64,000 nt of DNA from Corydoras sp. C115 (taxonomy: Eukaryota > Chordata > Actinopteri > Siluriformes > Callichthyidae), in NCBI GenBank assembly GCA_019802505.1, contig JAFMOC010000043.1, forward strand, positions 2,363,001-2,427,000. The letters run 5' to 3'. Each line of letters opens with the position of its first letter. Position 1 is the first letter of the stretch. A program made the translations under genes and the position numbers. The notes below the pieces were generated by a model. The model saw only the letters and a list, made by a program, of their open reading frames with translations. It did no database searches and was not told the DNA's origin. Positions 33,567 through 46,030 of the stretch are shown piece after piece.

Positions 33567-33642
<76 letters not shown>
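33567..33642 (+). repeat. (TA)n microsatellite, left arm
   Basis: About 76 bp of alternating TA, interrupted on the right by a SINE fragment. Confidence 0.95.
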
Positions 33643-33644
<2 letters not shown>

Positions 33645-33790
33645 CATTCATGCATTCATTCATTCATTTATTCATTATCTCCCGCTTTATCCTCTATTAG
33701 GGTCGCGGTGGGGTTCCCCATGCCCATCCAGGGGAGAACGTTTCGGGCGCTGGGCAGATACACCCAGGACAGGGTGCCGATCCTTCGCTG

Positions 33791-33792
<2 letters not shown>
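33643..33792 (-). mobile_element. Family-1 SINE 3' half inserted in a TA tract
   Basis: It runs from the ATTC tail to CAGCGAAGGATC, so it is 5'-truncated. TA repeats flank it on both sides. Confidence 0.88.

Positions 33793-33869
<77 letters not shown>
33793..33869 (+). repeat. (TA)n microsatellite, right arm
   Basis: About 77 bp of alternating TA, continuing the tract on the far side of the SINE. Confidence 0.95.
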
Positions 33870-33873
<4 letters not shown>

Positions 33874-36629
33874 CCCTGTTTATTATTTGTATTGGAAAAT
33901 GTTAAAGCATTATCTGAGTTATTAACCTGCATCTCTCATGCATATATTTTGAGCTTTTTGTTTGCTTGGTTTTGCAACTGTGATGAGGTCTTTTACTCAA
34001 ACTCAAGCTCTTCTGCACTGCACTTGACTAAAGCAAGCAACATTGTATTTTGAATTGTGTTATGTAATGGTAAATTATTTTCACATACACTTATACAATA
34101 CACTCAAGGCCGAAGCTTTGTATTTTACATTTATTATACAGTTATCTCTTAATTCTGGTGAAGATTTTTTCCCCCACTGCTTTAGCTTTTCTTTGGTATT
34201 ACATGGCTTTATTTTTACACTTGGGTTTTAGTTATTTATTATTAAGTTACTGTTTAGTGTAATTCAATTTCTGCAATGTCTTTTACCAAATACACAGAGA
34301 ACAGATGAGGCATGTGCGTGCAGAATGCAGTTATAACATTCTGCCAACTGAGCTGTGGGATTGAACATTAATTCATATACAATGAGTTTTAAGACATAAT
34401 AAGAAAATGGCTTGTGCCTACTTTTGGAAAACAAAATAAAAAAAATCTAAACCAAAAAAATAGACATTTATTAATGTTGCAGCCTGGACTGTACTTCTGT
34501 TTTTAAAAGCAGTGGTAATCTAAGCTCTATAATAATATTAAAAGGGAAGTTTCTGTGAGTATAATAAAAACTGCACTCTGCCTTGTTTGCCTAAAGGGCC
34601 CTTATCATGAAAATCCATCTCTTAGTGTTTTGCACATTCAGTTGGGCTTCTGCATTACCAATCCAGAAAATTGGCAGTAATGCAGTAGAGTTACAGGATG
34701 TGTCTTTGTCTTTTAAAGTCTTGTGATGCGATGCTGGTGAGATTAATGGAAAGGTTTGGGGCGAAACAGAAGTTGTTTATGGCTTGTTCCTTTTGAGCAA
34801 TTAACACAGAAGCCTAAATGAGATGATTACCCCTCGGAGACACAGAAGCTAAATATTTTCATGCTCCTGTTTTACATATGAATATGGCCATAAAATCCAC
34901 ACTAGAGAATAAGATGGTGGGTGATGCATGTATCAGAGGCTTGTCTGTTGATTTCATGTAAATTTCCGTTCTAGCAAAAGATCTACATTTATTTTATGCA
35001 GACGTTCTCTGGTTTATACTAAACCCACATCAATTATTGGATCACATCCTGTTGAACTGTATTTCCTTCCAAATCAATCCAGTGTAATGCATTTCCTCAG
35101 TCAGTATACATTTGCTATTAGACAGGCAATTTGTAGTTTTCTCTTGCATTCTAAGAGGGCTGGGTCTGAGAAGCCAAGGGGATTATTTTTATGGGAAGAT
35201 CTCTGATGGAAAAATAATCATTGGGATGCCATGTCTTAATGAGTGTGTGCTTTCTCTACTATGTGATGAACATAAACATGATCATCCACAAATAACCAGC
35301 ACAGCTGGTAAGTGATTAAAAAGAGAGGAACTTGTACTTTTTGGTAAATTGCTTCAACCTGCATATCAAACGTGAGGAGAGGATGATGACATGCATGTTA
35401 TGCAGATTATATACTGTATATATATTATGCATATTTTATAATTAATTATTATTTAAAATTAATGGGGTTGAGGTCAGGCCTTTGTGCAGGCCAGTCAAGT
35501 TCTTTCATGTCAAAATCGCCCAACTACACCTTAATGGAACTTGTCGTGGGCCTTGTGCACTGGGGTGCAGCCATCCTGGATCAGAAAAGCACCTTCCCCG
35601 AACTGTTCCTACAGATTTAGAAGCAGATCCTCATTTACGGTGCTTGGTTTTATCCATATAACGTAATGTACAGTAAAGTTGTAGATTAATTACAGTCAGT
35701 GTTTTCATCTGTAGTCTGTAGTTTTTCTTCACTATGTATCCTGACTGTAAGCTTGTAAGCTGACAATGTTTGTTTACTTGCCATATTTATGCTGCTCAAT
35801 CTGATGCTTATGAACTGGAGCCACACACATTACTATTTTAGTGGCAGTGCTGCACCTGCCTTCTCCATGGTTGTCACTTTTCACTGATGAACAGAAGAGT
35901 CTGTTGAATAGTTCTTATCAAAACACGTTAGCCAGCAAAGTGCATCTATAATAGAAAAATACTCCCTGGTAAATGTCACCGCAGTGATATTGATAATTAC
36001 ATACATTTTATCTTACCTTTTTACCTTATATTTTATTTAAAAAACCTTCAGGTCTTTTCTTTATTCTTGTTGACTTACTTTTTAATCCATTTTGGCAAAA
36101 ATCTTGAGTTCAGCTTGCTGATGTGCGGATTTTACTGAATAGGCTTAGTGAAAATTGGATGGTATGTGGTCAATAACCAGTGTTTTGTGGCAGCAGAAGG
36201 CTTTTGAGGTTTCAGATTCAGTCTGGCCAGGATGAAATGTCCGGCCTCATAATCCACTTGACATTTGGGAAAAGGTTGGCCAGATTACTTGAACACCAAG
36301 CATGTGTCGGAAAGAAAACAAAAGAAAACACGATGCTGCTTCATAAGACTGAATTCTTACTCATGATTAAAGTTTAAAGGGTTTTTTCTGGAGCCTAACC
36401 CAGAACTCACTGAGCAAAAGGGAGGGGGAACACTCGGAGCAGGTGACCGATCCTCAGAAGGATAGATTCTCAAATATACAGGGCAAGTTAGTATTTCCAG
36501 TTCCCCTGACCTACATATTTTGATCTGTGGTGGGAGACTCGCTGTAGACATGGCGGGAACTAACAATCTAAATAAATAAAAAACAAAGAAAGAATATATT
36601 TTTGGCATTTTTTCCAAAAGGACACAGTG

Positions 36630-36630
<1 letters not shown>
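33870..36630. other. Gene-free stretch
   Basis: No exon was supported. A DNA-transposon remnant lies at about 35455-35650; the rest is unique AT-rich sequence. Confidence 0.5.
35455..35650 (+). mobile_element. DNA-transposon remnant
   Basis: The segment ggggttgaggtcaggccttt, then aggccagtcaagttctt, gtgcactggggtgcag and accttccccgaactgttcc is the longer relative of the pieces at 5938 and 17606. It has no coding capacity. Confidence 0.5.
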
Positions 36631-36707
<77 letters not shown>

Positions 36708-36735
36708 TTTTTATTTATTTATTTTTTTTTTTTTT
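36631..36735 (+). repeat. (TA)n tract followed by T-rich sequence
   Basis: About 70 bp of TA, then about 36 bp of T-rich sequence, directly next to a SINE. Confidence 0.93.
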
Positions 36736-37080
36736 CATTCATTCATTATCTCCCGCTTTATCCTCTATTAGGGTCGCGGTGGGGTTCCCCATGCCCATCC
36801 AGGGGATAACATCTCGGGCGCTGGGCAGATAGACCCAGGACAGGGCGCCAATCCATCGCTGGGCACACACTCACTCATACAGACACACTCTATATGAGGC
36901 AATTTGGAGAATTCAATTGACTTGATCTATGTTTTTGGACTGTGGGAGGAAACCGGAGAACCCGGAGAAAACCCACACAGACACGGGGAGAACAAGGAAA
37001 CTCCACCCAGATGGGGATTCGAACCGGGAATCCCTAGCGCTGAGAGGCGAACGTGCTAACCACTAAGCCACCGTGCCACC
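36736..37080 (-). mobile_element. Family-1 SINE inserted between TA tracts
   Basis: This full-length copy has its ATTC tail beside the T-rich tract and its head abutting the next TA tract. Confidence 0.9.
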
Positions 37081-37222
<142 letters not shown>

Positions 37223-38469
37223 AAAGACGACTACAACATCATATTATACCACATCAAGCATTAATTATTCTTAATATATGTTCAAGCTGTCTGCAACCCA
37301 CCCAGAACGTGTCTGTGACCCTCCAGTTGAGAATCGCTTTAGTTTTAGGCCGACATACTTTCTGTCAGTGACCAATGTCAGTCAGTTTCTGTCAGTGACC
37401 AATGACCACACCCGGTCGATTGATAAGGCCATGTTCTCAGTACTGCATGCAAAAGCTTTTTCCCACATGAATGTACCTCATAATCCCTTTGAATTTTTTT
37501 GTCATTGGTTTCTGGATAAAGCTAAACTACAGTGTCCTTATTCAGGCTGCAACTGCTCTCGTTATTCTGTTATATTACAAACTGGTTACCATTTTCATTT
37601 GCCAATATTTATTCCTCAGAATATTTTATGTGAAACAGTAACACGTTGTCTGATACTGATGATTAAGGCAGAACATTCTTTTTTTCTTCATTATATAGAG
37701 AATAATACATTCTACATCCCACTTATTTAAATTAGTACAAGCTTCCTTCATGTTACATTATGGACTTTTTTGTACTGGCGGTTTCGTACATGACTTTAAT
37801 TACATTCCAATTGATCATAAAATGAATTTTAAGGCTAATAGAGCAGATTAGATACACTGCTGACAACTAACATATGGTGGCTTGGTTTTAAGTGGGAGTG
37901 TTGACTGACTGGGCAGAGGGTGTAATATGAAAGAGCTGTTTTGGTATGATTAGATCAAATGATTACACACAAACATGATCTGAGATGCTTACTGTGCATT
38001 ATGGGAGTTTGGTAATGCAAAACTGTAGATCAGAGTCCTAATGTGTTCATGTGCAGATTCTTTTTATTTGTGCTTCATATTCATTTTGAAGTGTCATTGT
38101 TCTGACTGAATGGGACTCTTATGCAGCCTGCTCTCCAAATACATATGCTGAATATATTTTGGGTTGTGATTCTTAAATGTCAGACTTACTGGCTGATCAA
38201 TTGAATTCATTCTCGCGGCTCCAGTGGGTCTAAATATAGATTCAAGCCAATATATCAGGATGCGCGTCAGAAAGAAAACCTCAATGAATTAATGTATGAG
38301 AAATAAATGTCATGGCTCTGCACTTAATCTTCATTTTCAGGCGTACGAGTAAATATTTAACGCACATTCTTTTTGGTTTATAGAACACAGTCTCTTAAAG
38401 CGTTTCGCATTTGTACTGAATGACTTCACGCTCTATTAATGCAGGCAGATAATAAAGAGTGAGGATAAG
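37223..38469. other. Gene-free stretch before the b4galnt4 CpG-rich region
   Basis: A 150-codon open frame (37278-37730) lies here but has no recognisable domain; see the rejected list. Confidence 0.5.
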
Positions 38470-39010
38470 CAGAGAAGCGGCACATTAACAGGTGCGTCGA
38501 GCGAACGGCTCTGTGGAAATGATGCCGCAACCTAAAACGCGTGCGAACGGAGCCCGAGCGCCCTGCGCATCTCACCGAAGTCCTCACCCGGCAGGCCGCC
38601 TACGTAGGGCGCGGAGCGGCGATTGAAATCGAGCCGATTATTGCTCGCTTCGGCGACGCTCGGAACTCGGCTTCTGATAGGCCGGAGCCAAATGCAGCCC
38701 CGCCCAAGTTCGGTAGCCCGGCAGCGTCATGGATGCTGGAGTGAGGAGCCACGGGAAGGAGAGCAGCGCGGTGCGCAGCGGGAATGGAGCGGCTGCCGCT
38801 CGGACCTTTCGGCATCGTCGCAGTTCCGAGTCTCTGAAAAAGCGCAGCGCGGACGGGATGCCTCGCGTTGCCTAAAAGCCGCGGAGGAGGCAGCAGCATC
38901 CACATGCAGCCGGAGGCGGCGGTGTTCTCATTCGCTTCTGTTGCCGCGATAGAGGCGCGTTATTGTTTCCTTATTGTAGCGCGTTTATTATAAGGGCGCA
39001 ACAACGTTCG
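38470..39010 (+). promoter_or_regulatory. CpG-rich region, probable upstream promoter of b4galnt4
   Basis: This is the most CG-dense stretch in the window together with 39540-40150. It has a GC box (ccccgccc, about 38698-38705) and no TATA box. A strong donor-like CAG|GTAAGA lies downstream at 39205-39212, so a noncoding first exon starting here and splicing towards 40 kb is possible. Confidence 0.5.
38729..38875 (+). CDS. Unrecognised 48-codon open frame in the CpG-rich region
   Basis: The ATG at 38729 opens 48 codons ending in TAA at 38873-38875 (starts MDAGVRSHGKESSAVRSGNG, strongly basic, rich in Ser/Arg/Ala). No family is recognised. It could be an upstream frame in a b4galnt4 leader exon, or chance in CG-rich DNA. 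Confidence 0.15.
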   Translation: MDAGVRSHGKESSAVRSGNGAAAARTFRHRRSSESLKKRSADGMPRVA

Positions 39011-39539
39011 TGCGAGGGCGTTTTCCAAACACTTGGCGAAGAAACAAATCAGTGCTGAAGTGCAAACTGATTCCCAGCTGAACCCTTTGAGGAGTTGGAG
39101 CGTTTTTACTCGTTTAATTGCTCACATTTATTCATCGGCTCATTACATCATTTGTGTAAATGGTGCACTCGGTGAGATTATAGTCTCGAGCACGTGTATT
39201 TGGGCAGGTAAGATATTCTGCACATAAAATTCAACATTCTCTGGATGATATGTGAAGTAGCCTACAAGATTGCAAATTTTCTTAACATAATAAATTGTTT
39301 CTAGCTCTATAAGGGGTGTAAAAGTATGGCTATAAAATAATAGCGGCCGTGCGACATCATATATTTATTTTAGAACATAACAGTTATTAGTTTAACGATA
39401 TAAAAGGTTTTTTTACACGCATTGTGTTATTAAGATGAGTAGCCGGAGCATATAAAAGTTTATTTTAATGAGTGTTGTTGGTCAGATATGGACATGTCGT
39501 CTTGGAGTAATTAAATAGTTTTTAATTAGTGCTCGTAAT

Positions 39540-40009
39540 TACGGCGGGTGTAACGGGCAGTGGGTGCCGCTCGACGCTGAGCGCGGGGTTAATGGCGCAC
39601 CGGCGGAGATGCGCCCGGGCGGCGGGTCGGAGGCTGACCGTGTGACTCACCGAAGGCGCAGGGAGACGGGGATGAGCAGAGTAGCCGTTAGTCTAATCTG
39701 TGTCAGTGAGGCCAGAGAGAAAGCGGATTGCACCGGATTAGCGCGCGACTGCCAGTTAGTTTGACTTTTAAAGTGACCTGCGGAGCGCCTTCGCACCATG
39801 GCGCTGCTGTGATTGGTCCGCGCGGGTGACACGGTGCGCCATCCTGACGGACGCCCCGAAACATGACCTGAGCCGCGCACAGCGACCCGTCTGCACCGCC
39901 GCAAGCACGGAGCACGCCGCGGCTCGGACCTGTTGAAGCGCCGGGAATGAACCCAGGTTCGAACCCCGACTGCAGCTGAGCGCCGGCCTCCCGAAACCCC
40001 GCCGCGAGG
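39540..40009 (+). promoter_or_regulatory. b4galnt4 proximal promoter and 5' UTR
   Basis: CG-rich DNA directly upstream of the coding start. An inverted CCAAT box (ATTGG) lies near 39811-39815. Short upstream frames are present at 39863-39871 (ATG ACC TGA) and 39947-39979 (MNPGSNPDCS). The true start site is unknown. Confidence 0.5.
39947..39979 (+). CDS. Upstream open frame, 10 codons, in the b4galnt4 leader
   Basis: ATG at 39947 and TGA at 39977-39979, closing 30 bases before the main ATG. If the leader is transcribed through here, this frame could reduce or condition translation of b4galnt4. There is no evidence of a functional peptide. Confidence 0.3.
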   Translation: MNPGSNPDCS

Positions 40010-40151
40010 ATGCTGCGCTTCCCGGTGAAGAAGATCCGCAAGCAGTTCAAACTGCTGCTGCTGCTGGTGCTGCTCACGTTCGCCGTGTGGTTCACCTACC
40101 TGCACATCCACCAGGGCAAAGCCATCCGCCTGCACTTCAACTACGGAAAAG
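40010..40151 (+). CDS. b4galnt4: B4GALNT4 (beta-1,4-N-acetylgalactosaminyltransferase 4), first coding exon only
   Basis: The exon gives 47 codons plus one base before the donor GTCAGT at 40152. It begins MLRFPVKKIRKQFK, a basic cytosolic tail. A type II membrane anchor follows (LLLLLVLLTFAVWFTYLH, residues about 15-32), then the start of the Golgi-lumen stem (QGKAIRLHFNYGK). The LPVKKIRKQ-plus-leucine-run N terminus and the splice point after the YG-R/K residues match mammalian B4GALNT4; B4GALNT3 is less similar. The enzyme adds beta-1,4-GalNAc to GlcNAc (LacdiNAc) in the Golgi. The catalytic exons are not in this window. Teleosts often have two copies (a/b); which one this is cannot be told. 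Confidence 0.88.
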
Positions 40152-40392
40152 GTCAGTTTCTCCAATCAAATCCAGAAAATGTAAACGCGGCAGCAGCTTT
40201 CATGCGGTTTGTGGACAGCTTTCTACTACAAGTAGACGCAGATTAGTTTTACATCATGCAAGAAACAATCTACAATTGAAATAAAGTGTGTTATTCTACT
40301 GAAAAAAGTACTAATTTAATTATTTGGATGGAGCAACACGTTTTCTTCTGTCCTTTTTATGAGGACCAGGCTGCAGGTATCACAATAGTCAA

Positions 40393-40480
40393 ATAAGATA
40401 AGATAAAATAAGATAAACCTTTATTTGTCCCACAATGGGGAAATTCACATTTGTCAGCAGCATATACAGAGGAGGGTGAA
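40393..40480 (+). mobile_element. LINE-type 3' end fragment
   Basis: The agataaaataagataaacct and ttgtcccacaatggggaaat motifs are typical of a teleost non-LTR retrotransposon end. Confidence 0.5.
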
Positions 40481-41004
40481 AAGGTATCTAGTCATTAATA
40501 GAGGTTTATCTTAGGAACTAGGAAAAATCTAACATACAGTGCAGTTAGCATCCACCTTGCATACCTCCAGAGTTTCTTTTGTCCAAAGAAATCCATGTCT
40601 CGCCTGAAAGTACTGTAGTTTATGACAAACGGACTAATAATAAAACTTTTATTTTTCAAGTTTAAGACTTGCTAAGACTTAAGATTTGCTCTTTTCTGTA
40701 AAGGTACTATATTAGAGATACATGTTTTTTGCCCAGACTGTATTTAATGTACATATATTATTATGACATGAATACAATACCTGATTAATGATGTGTTTAA
40801 CGATGCCCCTTTAATTGTGTGTGACCTATAATTTAGACAAAACAATTAGAGAAAAGGTCTGTGAGGCCGATGTACATCAATACAATTGAATTTGATGTTA
40901 ATACGCAGTGCTGTGCAAAAATATGTGGGCACAAAGTAATGTAAAAATTACTTTAATAAAGAAAAGCATTTATTTGCTTGGATAAAAGCAGTGTATTATG
41001 TTGC

Positions 41005-41140
41005 ATTATGTCACTTTGCAGATGCTTTTATGCTGAACAACTTGATGGCTGAGGTCAAAGCACAGGGGCAGTCATGATGCATCACATCTGGAGCAATGAG
41101 GGTTAGGGGAACTTGCTCAAGGGTTCACATTGGCTTTTTT
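41005..41140 (-). mobile_element. Family-2 SINE, old
   Basis: The pieces tttgcagatgcttttatgct and tctggagcaatgagggttag, then gggaacttgctcaagg, are recognisable but diverged. Confidence 0.5.
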
Positions 41141-41981
41141 TGTTGGACACGGAGTTCGAAACAGACTAAAACACTGTTATTATTAAAAAAAATACAAACA
41201 GCAGTAATAAAGTCATTAGTAATTTTAGTAACGGTGTCTATATTGAATAATTACCACCTTTTTCTTAAGGAAGCTCAGATTTACTTGTAGCTGTAATTTA
41301 AATCAATCAGCAGTTTAGAATACAGAATCCCTCTAGTGTTTAAATTGTGGGTTTGTTGAAATCTTGCCTAACTTTACAGTAGAGTCAGTACTGGAGGTTT
41401 AACTGGATGCATCAGATTGTTTGCTCACATTTCAGCTTGGGAAAAATCTGATAGACGTTTGCTTTCATTTCCTCAAGTTGGTTCCTGTGCATCTACTTTG
41501 ATTCGTCTAATAGTTCAGATCAATAATCTCACTGCCAGGAAGATCAGCCGTAAGAGGAGATTTTAACTCATCGCCAGACTAATCAAATTTAAGCTGAAAG
41601 CATTCCATCCGAAGCTGAAACAAGTCTGAGAGCACTTAAAGCATTAATCACAGAACATGTAGATTTCTTCTGCGTCTGCTGATGTCATAGTGGAGCCTGT
41701 GTCATTAGAAATATATCACACTGATTTGACCTACATAGGAGTTGCTCTAGGAAAAAAAGTCCTTGCTTTCATAAAATATCAGGAAATCATTTGCTAATAA
41801 ATATGTAAATGGGGATTTTTGGGGAATGGGGAGTTTTGAAATAGTGTGTAAAGTGGTAATGGTTCCTATCCTGGTGTTCTTAGACAAATAGAGTGGCTCA
41901 GTCTTAGGGCAGCCACATGGACAAATGTTGCATGGGGAATGTTATATGGGATGCAGATGCTATGTGGGAGAAAACCAGAGC

Positions 41982-42080
41982 GGGTGCACTGTGATGTAGT
42001 GGTTAGCACGTCCCCTCTCAGTGCTGGGGATCCAGGTTCGAATCCTGATCTGGGTGGAGTTTCCATTTTCCTGTGCACCC
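41982..42080 (+). mobile_element. Family-1 SINE, head and early body only
   Basis: The head with B box GGTTCGAATCC is present, but the copy ends soon after GTGGAGTTTCCAT. Confidence 0.75.
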
Positions 42081-42298
42081 ACATGCCGTTTCCAAACCAA
42101 CATGTATTTAAAGACAGTTTTTTTTAAGTTAAAGTCTTAAAGTGGAAAAAAAAGAAAATAAAGATGATGTAATCTGCTGTATTAAACACAATGTGACTTT
42201 TTGAAATGATCATTTTGCAAAAGGGAAGCACAAATCACGCATGACGTTGTGAAATCGTTACTTCAAAGGTCTTTTGGCGGGAGATGTTTCCAAAGTAG

Positions 42299-42656
42299 GG
42301 CGGCACGGTGGCTTAGTGGTCGGCACGTTCGCCTCTCGGCACTAGGGATTCCCGGTTCGAATCCCCATCTGGGTGGAGTTTCCACGTTCTCCCCGTGTCT
42401 GCGTGGGTTTCCTCCGGGTTCTCCGGTTTCCTCCCACAGTCCAAAAACATGGATCAAGTCAATTGAATTCTCAAAAAATTGGCCCATATAGAGTGTGTCT
42501 GTGTGAGTGAGTGTGTGCCCAGCGATGGATTGGCGCCCTGTCCTGGGTCTATCTGCCCAGCGCCCGAGACGTTCTCCCCTGGATGGGCATGGGGAACCCC
42601 ACCGCGACCCTAATAGAGGATAAAGCGGGAGATAATGAATGAAAGGATGAATGAAT
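42299..42656 (+). mobile_element. Family-1 SINE
   Basis: This full-length copy has the GTTCGCC head variant. The flanks tgtttccaaagta and tgtttctgaagtt are a possible, imperfect target duplication. Confidence 0.88.
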
Positions 42657-43130
42657 GTTTCTGAAGTTAAACGCGATGTGATTTTAAACGCGACGCCACA
42701 GAATTCTTCATAATATTACAAATAACTCAGTTATTTGTTGGAGCTCATCTAAGTGCTATCGACTTCTCTTTGTGGTTCAGTTATTTTCTCTAATTGCCCT
42801 TAACTGACCCCAATCATATCCTACAGATGATGACTGTTGGCCGCTGAATCACTTTATTTAAATTGCAGTGAAGGGCTTTATACTCTGAGCTGCAGACTTG
42901 TTCAAGTGCAAATAACTTCACTAATCCTTAATCATTTGCGTGAGGTTTAAGGGAAATAAAAGTCAACCAAAAATAGGGGTTTAGATAAAAATAAAACAGC
43001 CAGCTTCATGTGGGATTTTGTTTCGGGGATGAAGGAATAGAGCTGTGAAAACAGAGCCAATACTGTAGTTTCATTTTACCTCCTCAGTTTACAGAGTGGC
43101 ACAGTGTTCACTATATCCCAGACAATTACT

Positions 43131-43217
43131 TCATCTCTCTCTCTCTTCCTCTCTTCCTCTCTCTCTCTCTCTCTTCCTCTCTCTCTCTCTCTCTCTTCCT
43201 CTCTCTCTTCCTCTCTG
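43131..43217 (+). repeat. (CT)n-rich polypyrimidine tract
   Basis: CT repeats with regular TTCCT interruptions. The opposite strand is a GA tract, which could form triplex DNA. Confidence 0.92.
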
Positions 43218-43830
43218 GCATGACTGTATGCAAAAAATATTGCTAAAGCTTTACATCTATACTGGTCTTTTCCTCTCACATCTGGACCAGGAAGTTAATG
43301 TATAGAGACAGGGTGCACTTATGTTTCACAACACACAGCTCTGCGTTTCGAAGATTACCAAGAAAACCACAGTCGCTCTTGCTGCTTTGCGATGCAGAGG
43401 AAGTGTTGACAGTTGCAACATGTCTCCTAACATCCTTGATATGGAATCTAATTAATTTCCTCTCATTAGTACCCAGCTAGCAATTTCAGTAAATTTGTAA
43501 CTTTGTTCTTTGAACCAGCTGCTTGTGTTAAAGCCGGTTCTAACAGCAGTTGACATCTTTTAGGGCAGACCCCCTATGACCAACTTAATTGGCATCTTAA
43601 GGTGTTAATCTGGCTGGTTTGCCTGTGTAGTTTAAGTGGTTTGTTTGTACCAGCCATCCCACCGCTACCTCTGCTACCGCTAACCACAGCGGTCATGTGC
43701 TTCCTCTGTTACCTATCGCTTCTTTTCTACAAAAAGATCGCAGAACATACCATACAGGGATCGCTGTATCCTCACCAGCCATTCTGTTAACGTGATGAGT
43801 ATGTTTTAAAGTTATATGAGGTGGCTTAGA

Positions 43831-44185
43831 GGGTGGCATGGTGGCTTAGTGGTTAGCACGTTCTCCTCTCAGCACTAGGGATTCCCGGTTCGAATCCCCA
43901 TCTGGTTGGAGTTTCCATGTTCTCCCCGTGTCCGCGTGGGTTTCCTCCGGGTTCTCCGGTTTCCTTCCACAGTCCAAAAACATGGATCAAGTCAATTGAA
44001 TTCTCAAAATTGCCCCATATAGAGTGTGTCTGTGTGAGTGAGTGTGTGCCCAGCGATGGACTGGCACCCTGTCCTGGGTCTATCTGCCCAGTGCCTGAGA
44101 TGCTCTCCCCTGGATGGGCATGGGGAACCCCACCGCGACCCTAATAGAGGATAAAGCGGGAGATGATGAATGATGAATGAATGAA
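43831..44185 (+). mobile_element. Family-1 SINE
   Basis: Full length, GTTCTCC head variant. A short atgaggt repeat on both sides is a possible target duplication. Confidence 0.88.
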
Positions 44186-44204
44186 TGAGGTTTTACCTTG
44201 TAGT

Positions 44205-44385
44205 TCCTTATAAAAGCACACACATATACACACACTGAGTGAAGTGAGCACACGGATCCGGAGCGGTGGGCAGCCCTGTACACAGCACCTAGGGAGAAAT
44301 TGGGGTTAGGTGTCTTGACCAATGGCCCTGCAGCCATAGTAATTGGTGGGAAGTTTCTTAATGACAAACCTATAACTGCCTCTTA
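44205..44385 (-). mobile_element. Family-3 tRNA-like SINE
   Basis: It contains cacactgagtgaagtgagca, tccggagcggtgggcagccc and cacctagggagaaattgggg. The head is partly lost. Confidence 0.6.
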
Positions 44386-44454
44386 ATTCTGTTATTAAGC
44401 CTTATAGTAAACTCTCTCACAGGAGAACACCACTGAGCAAGTAAATACTATGTG

Positions 44455-44635
44455 GGTGGTTGAAGATTCTCAGTATTTTAGTGACACTGACATGGTGGTG
44501 GTGGTGTTTGGCACTAACACCAGTACTGATGGACTTTTTAATCCAAGTGACACTACTGCCCCGAGAATCCTCCACCAAGCACAAATGTTCAGCTGTCAGG
44601 ATCCTGAAGACAGCATCCTGTAAGCACTAAGAAAT
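44455..44635 (+). mobile_element. GGTGGTGG-type interspersed repeat
   Basis: The pieces tcagtattttagtgacactg, then acatggtggtggtggtg and cctccaccaagcacaaatg, resemble the copy at 32780. Confidence 0.45.
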
Positions 44636-45831
44636 AAACATTTCATTATTTGAAGAAATCCTTGATTTCTAACATTATTTCTCTGCAACAAAGAACAAGG
44701 AAATGCAACGTTGACGCTCACTTTATTCCACTGTACAGTCAGCTTCTCTCTGCCATTAGGATACGTTGCCACTGGCCCATTTTAAAGAGGATAATACTTA
44801 GATTGGAAATTTCATAACTGTTATCAGTGAGCAGGATTACGCTTTCATTGTTGAATAGCGTTATTCTCATGGTTTGACCTACATCCAGCTTCTCTGCACC
44901 AGTGTCTAACAGTCATGTGTGAAATAGGACTTCCATGCAACACTGCTCTTCCTCCCATCACTGCAGGTTTAAAGGACCATCACATTTTAATTGAATTGTG
45001 TGTCTTCAGGGCTTTAATTGTATAAAGGTCTTGCCTTTTGTAAGCTTGATTTTAAAAATCGCCCCAAATATAGTGATTTCCCTTTTGTTTGCTTCCCTAG
45101 TGTTGGTTTCTGTTGTGAATTATAAGAGGACGTTACAGTTTTTTTACTTAAGCTAACCCCAAAAGATGTTTATTCCTTTCAAAATTCAGTACCTTAACTG
45201 TAACCATACATTATAATGTGTTCGTTTCTCGTGTAATAATATAATATAATATAATATCTTTCTACCATGTCTGTACTCTAATACCTACATTAACATCTCC
45301 AGTTTTAATGTTATGAAGTCATAAGTATTAGATGTTGTAAGTGTATCTTTAATTGTAATCAAGCTCTCCAGGCCATTTTGTATTTGCTGAATGGGCTTGT
45401 GTTACTTTGCAGCACCTTTCATATCTGTTCTTAATGCCCCACGGCAGGTATTGACTAAAGATGCACCAAATAAATGGTTTATTATGCTTTCCGACTTTTT
45501 AAGGTTGTTGATGTCACAAGAATGCAGGAGCAGTTGTGAAAATGAAAACTGCACCCCACCTTCTGATTTCAATAACCCAAACCTGCAGGGTGCAGTCTTC
45601 TTACAATTGCCTTCGTTAAGAATATAGAAAATAGTATTTTTTACCAGAATCAACAACTGAATCATCTTTTTTAATATTTAGTTTGATGTTTATGTATAGT
45701 TATAGTTATATTCAGAAAATGCAAACAAGTGGAATGAAGGATTAAATTAAATTTGCTAAGCTTCAGTGTTTCATGTTCATTTATTATTCTTTTTCCATGC
45801 TGCTTAGATAAGATTGCAAGAAGTGCTAGAT

Positions 45832-46030
45832 CTCCATCCATCCATTATGAGCCCATACTCATTCAGGGGAGAATGTTTCAGGCATGGGGCAGATACACTC
45901 AGGACAGGGTGCCTATCCATCACTGCTATGGGGAGAACATGCAAAGTTCACACAGAAAGGCCCTTCTTGTTCATCTTAAAATCAGACCCAGGACCTTCTT
46001 GCTGCTGCTCAACCGTGGTGCTCAGTGCTG
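45832..46030 (-). mobile_element. Family-1 SINE, old
   Basis: The pieces catccatccattatgagccc and ttcaggggagaatgtttcag, then gggcagatacactcagg, are present with a deleted centre and a lost head. Confidence 0.7.

Noticed and set aside
33562..34053. Open frame with long IYIYIY runs
   Set aside because: It is the translation of TA tracts with a SINE fragment between them; the similar frames at 36.6-37.3 kb have the same cause.
37278..37730. 150-codon plus-strand frame after the TA tracts
   Set aside because: AT-rich, Cys/His scattered without a zinc-finger spacing, no recognised family and no splice or promoter context; a chance frame is most likely.
39647..40165. 172-codon minus-strand frame
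   Set aside because: Antisense to the b4galnt4 first exon in CG-rich DNA, where long chance frames are common.
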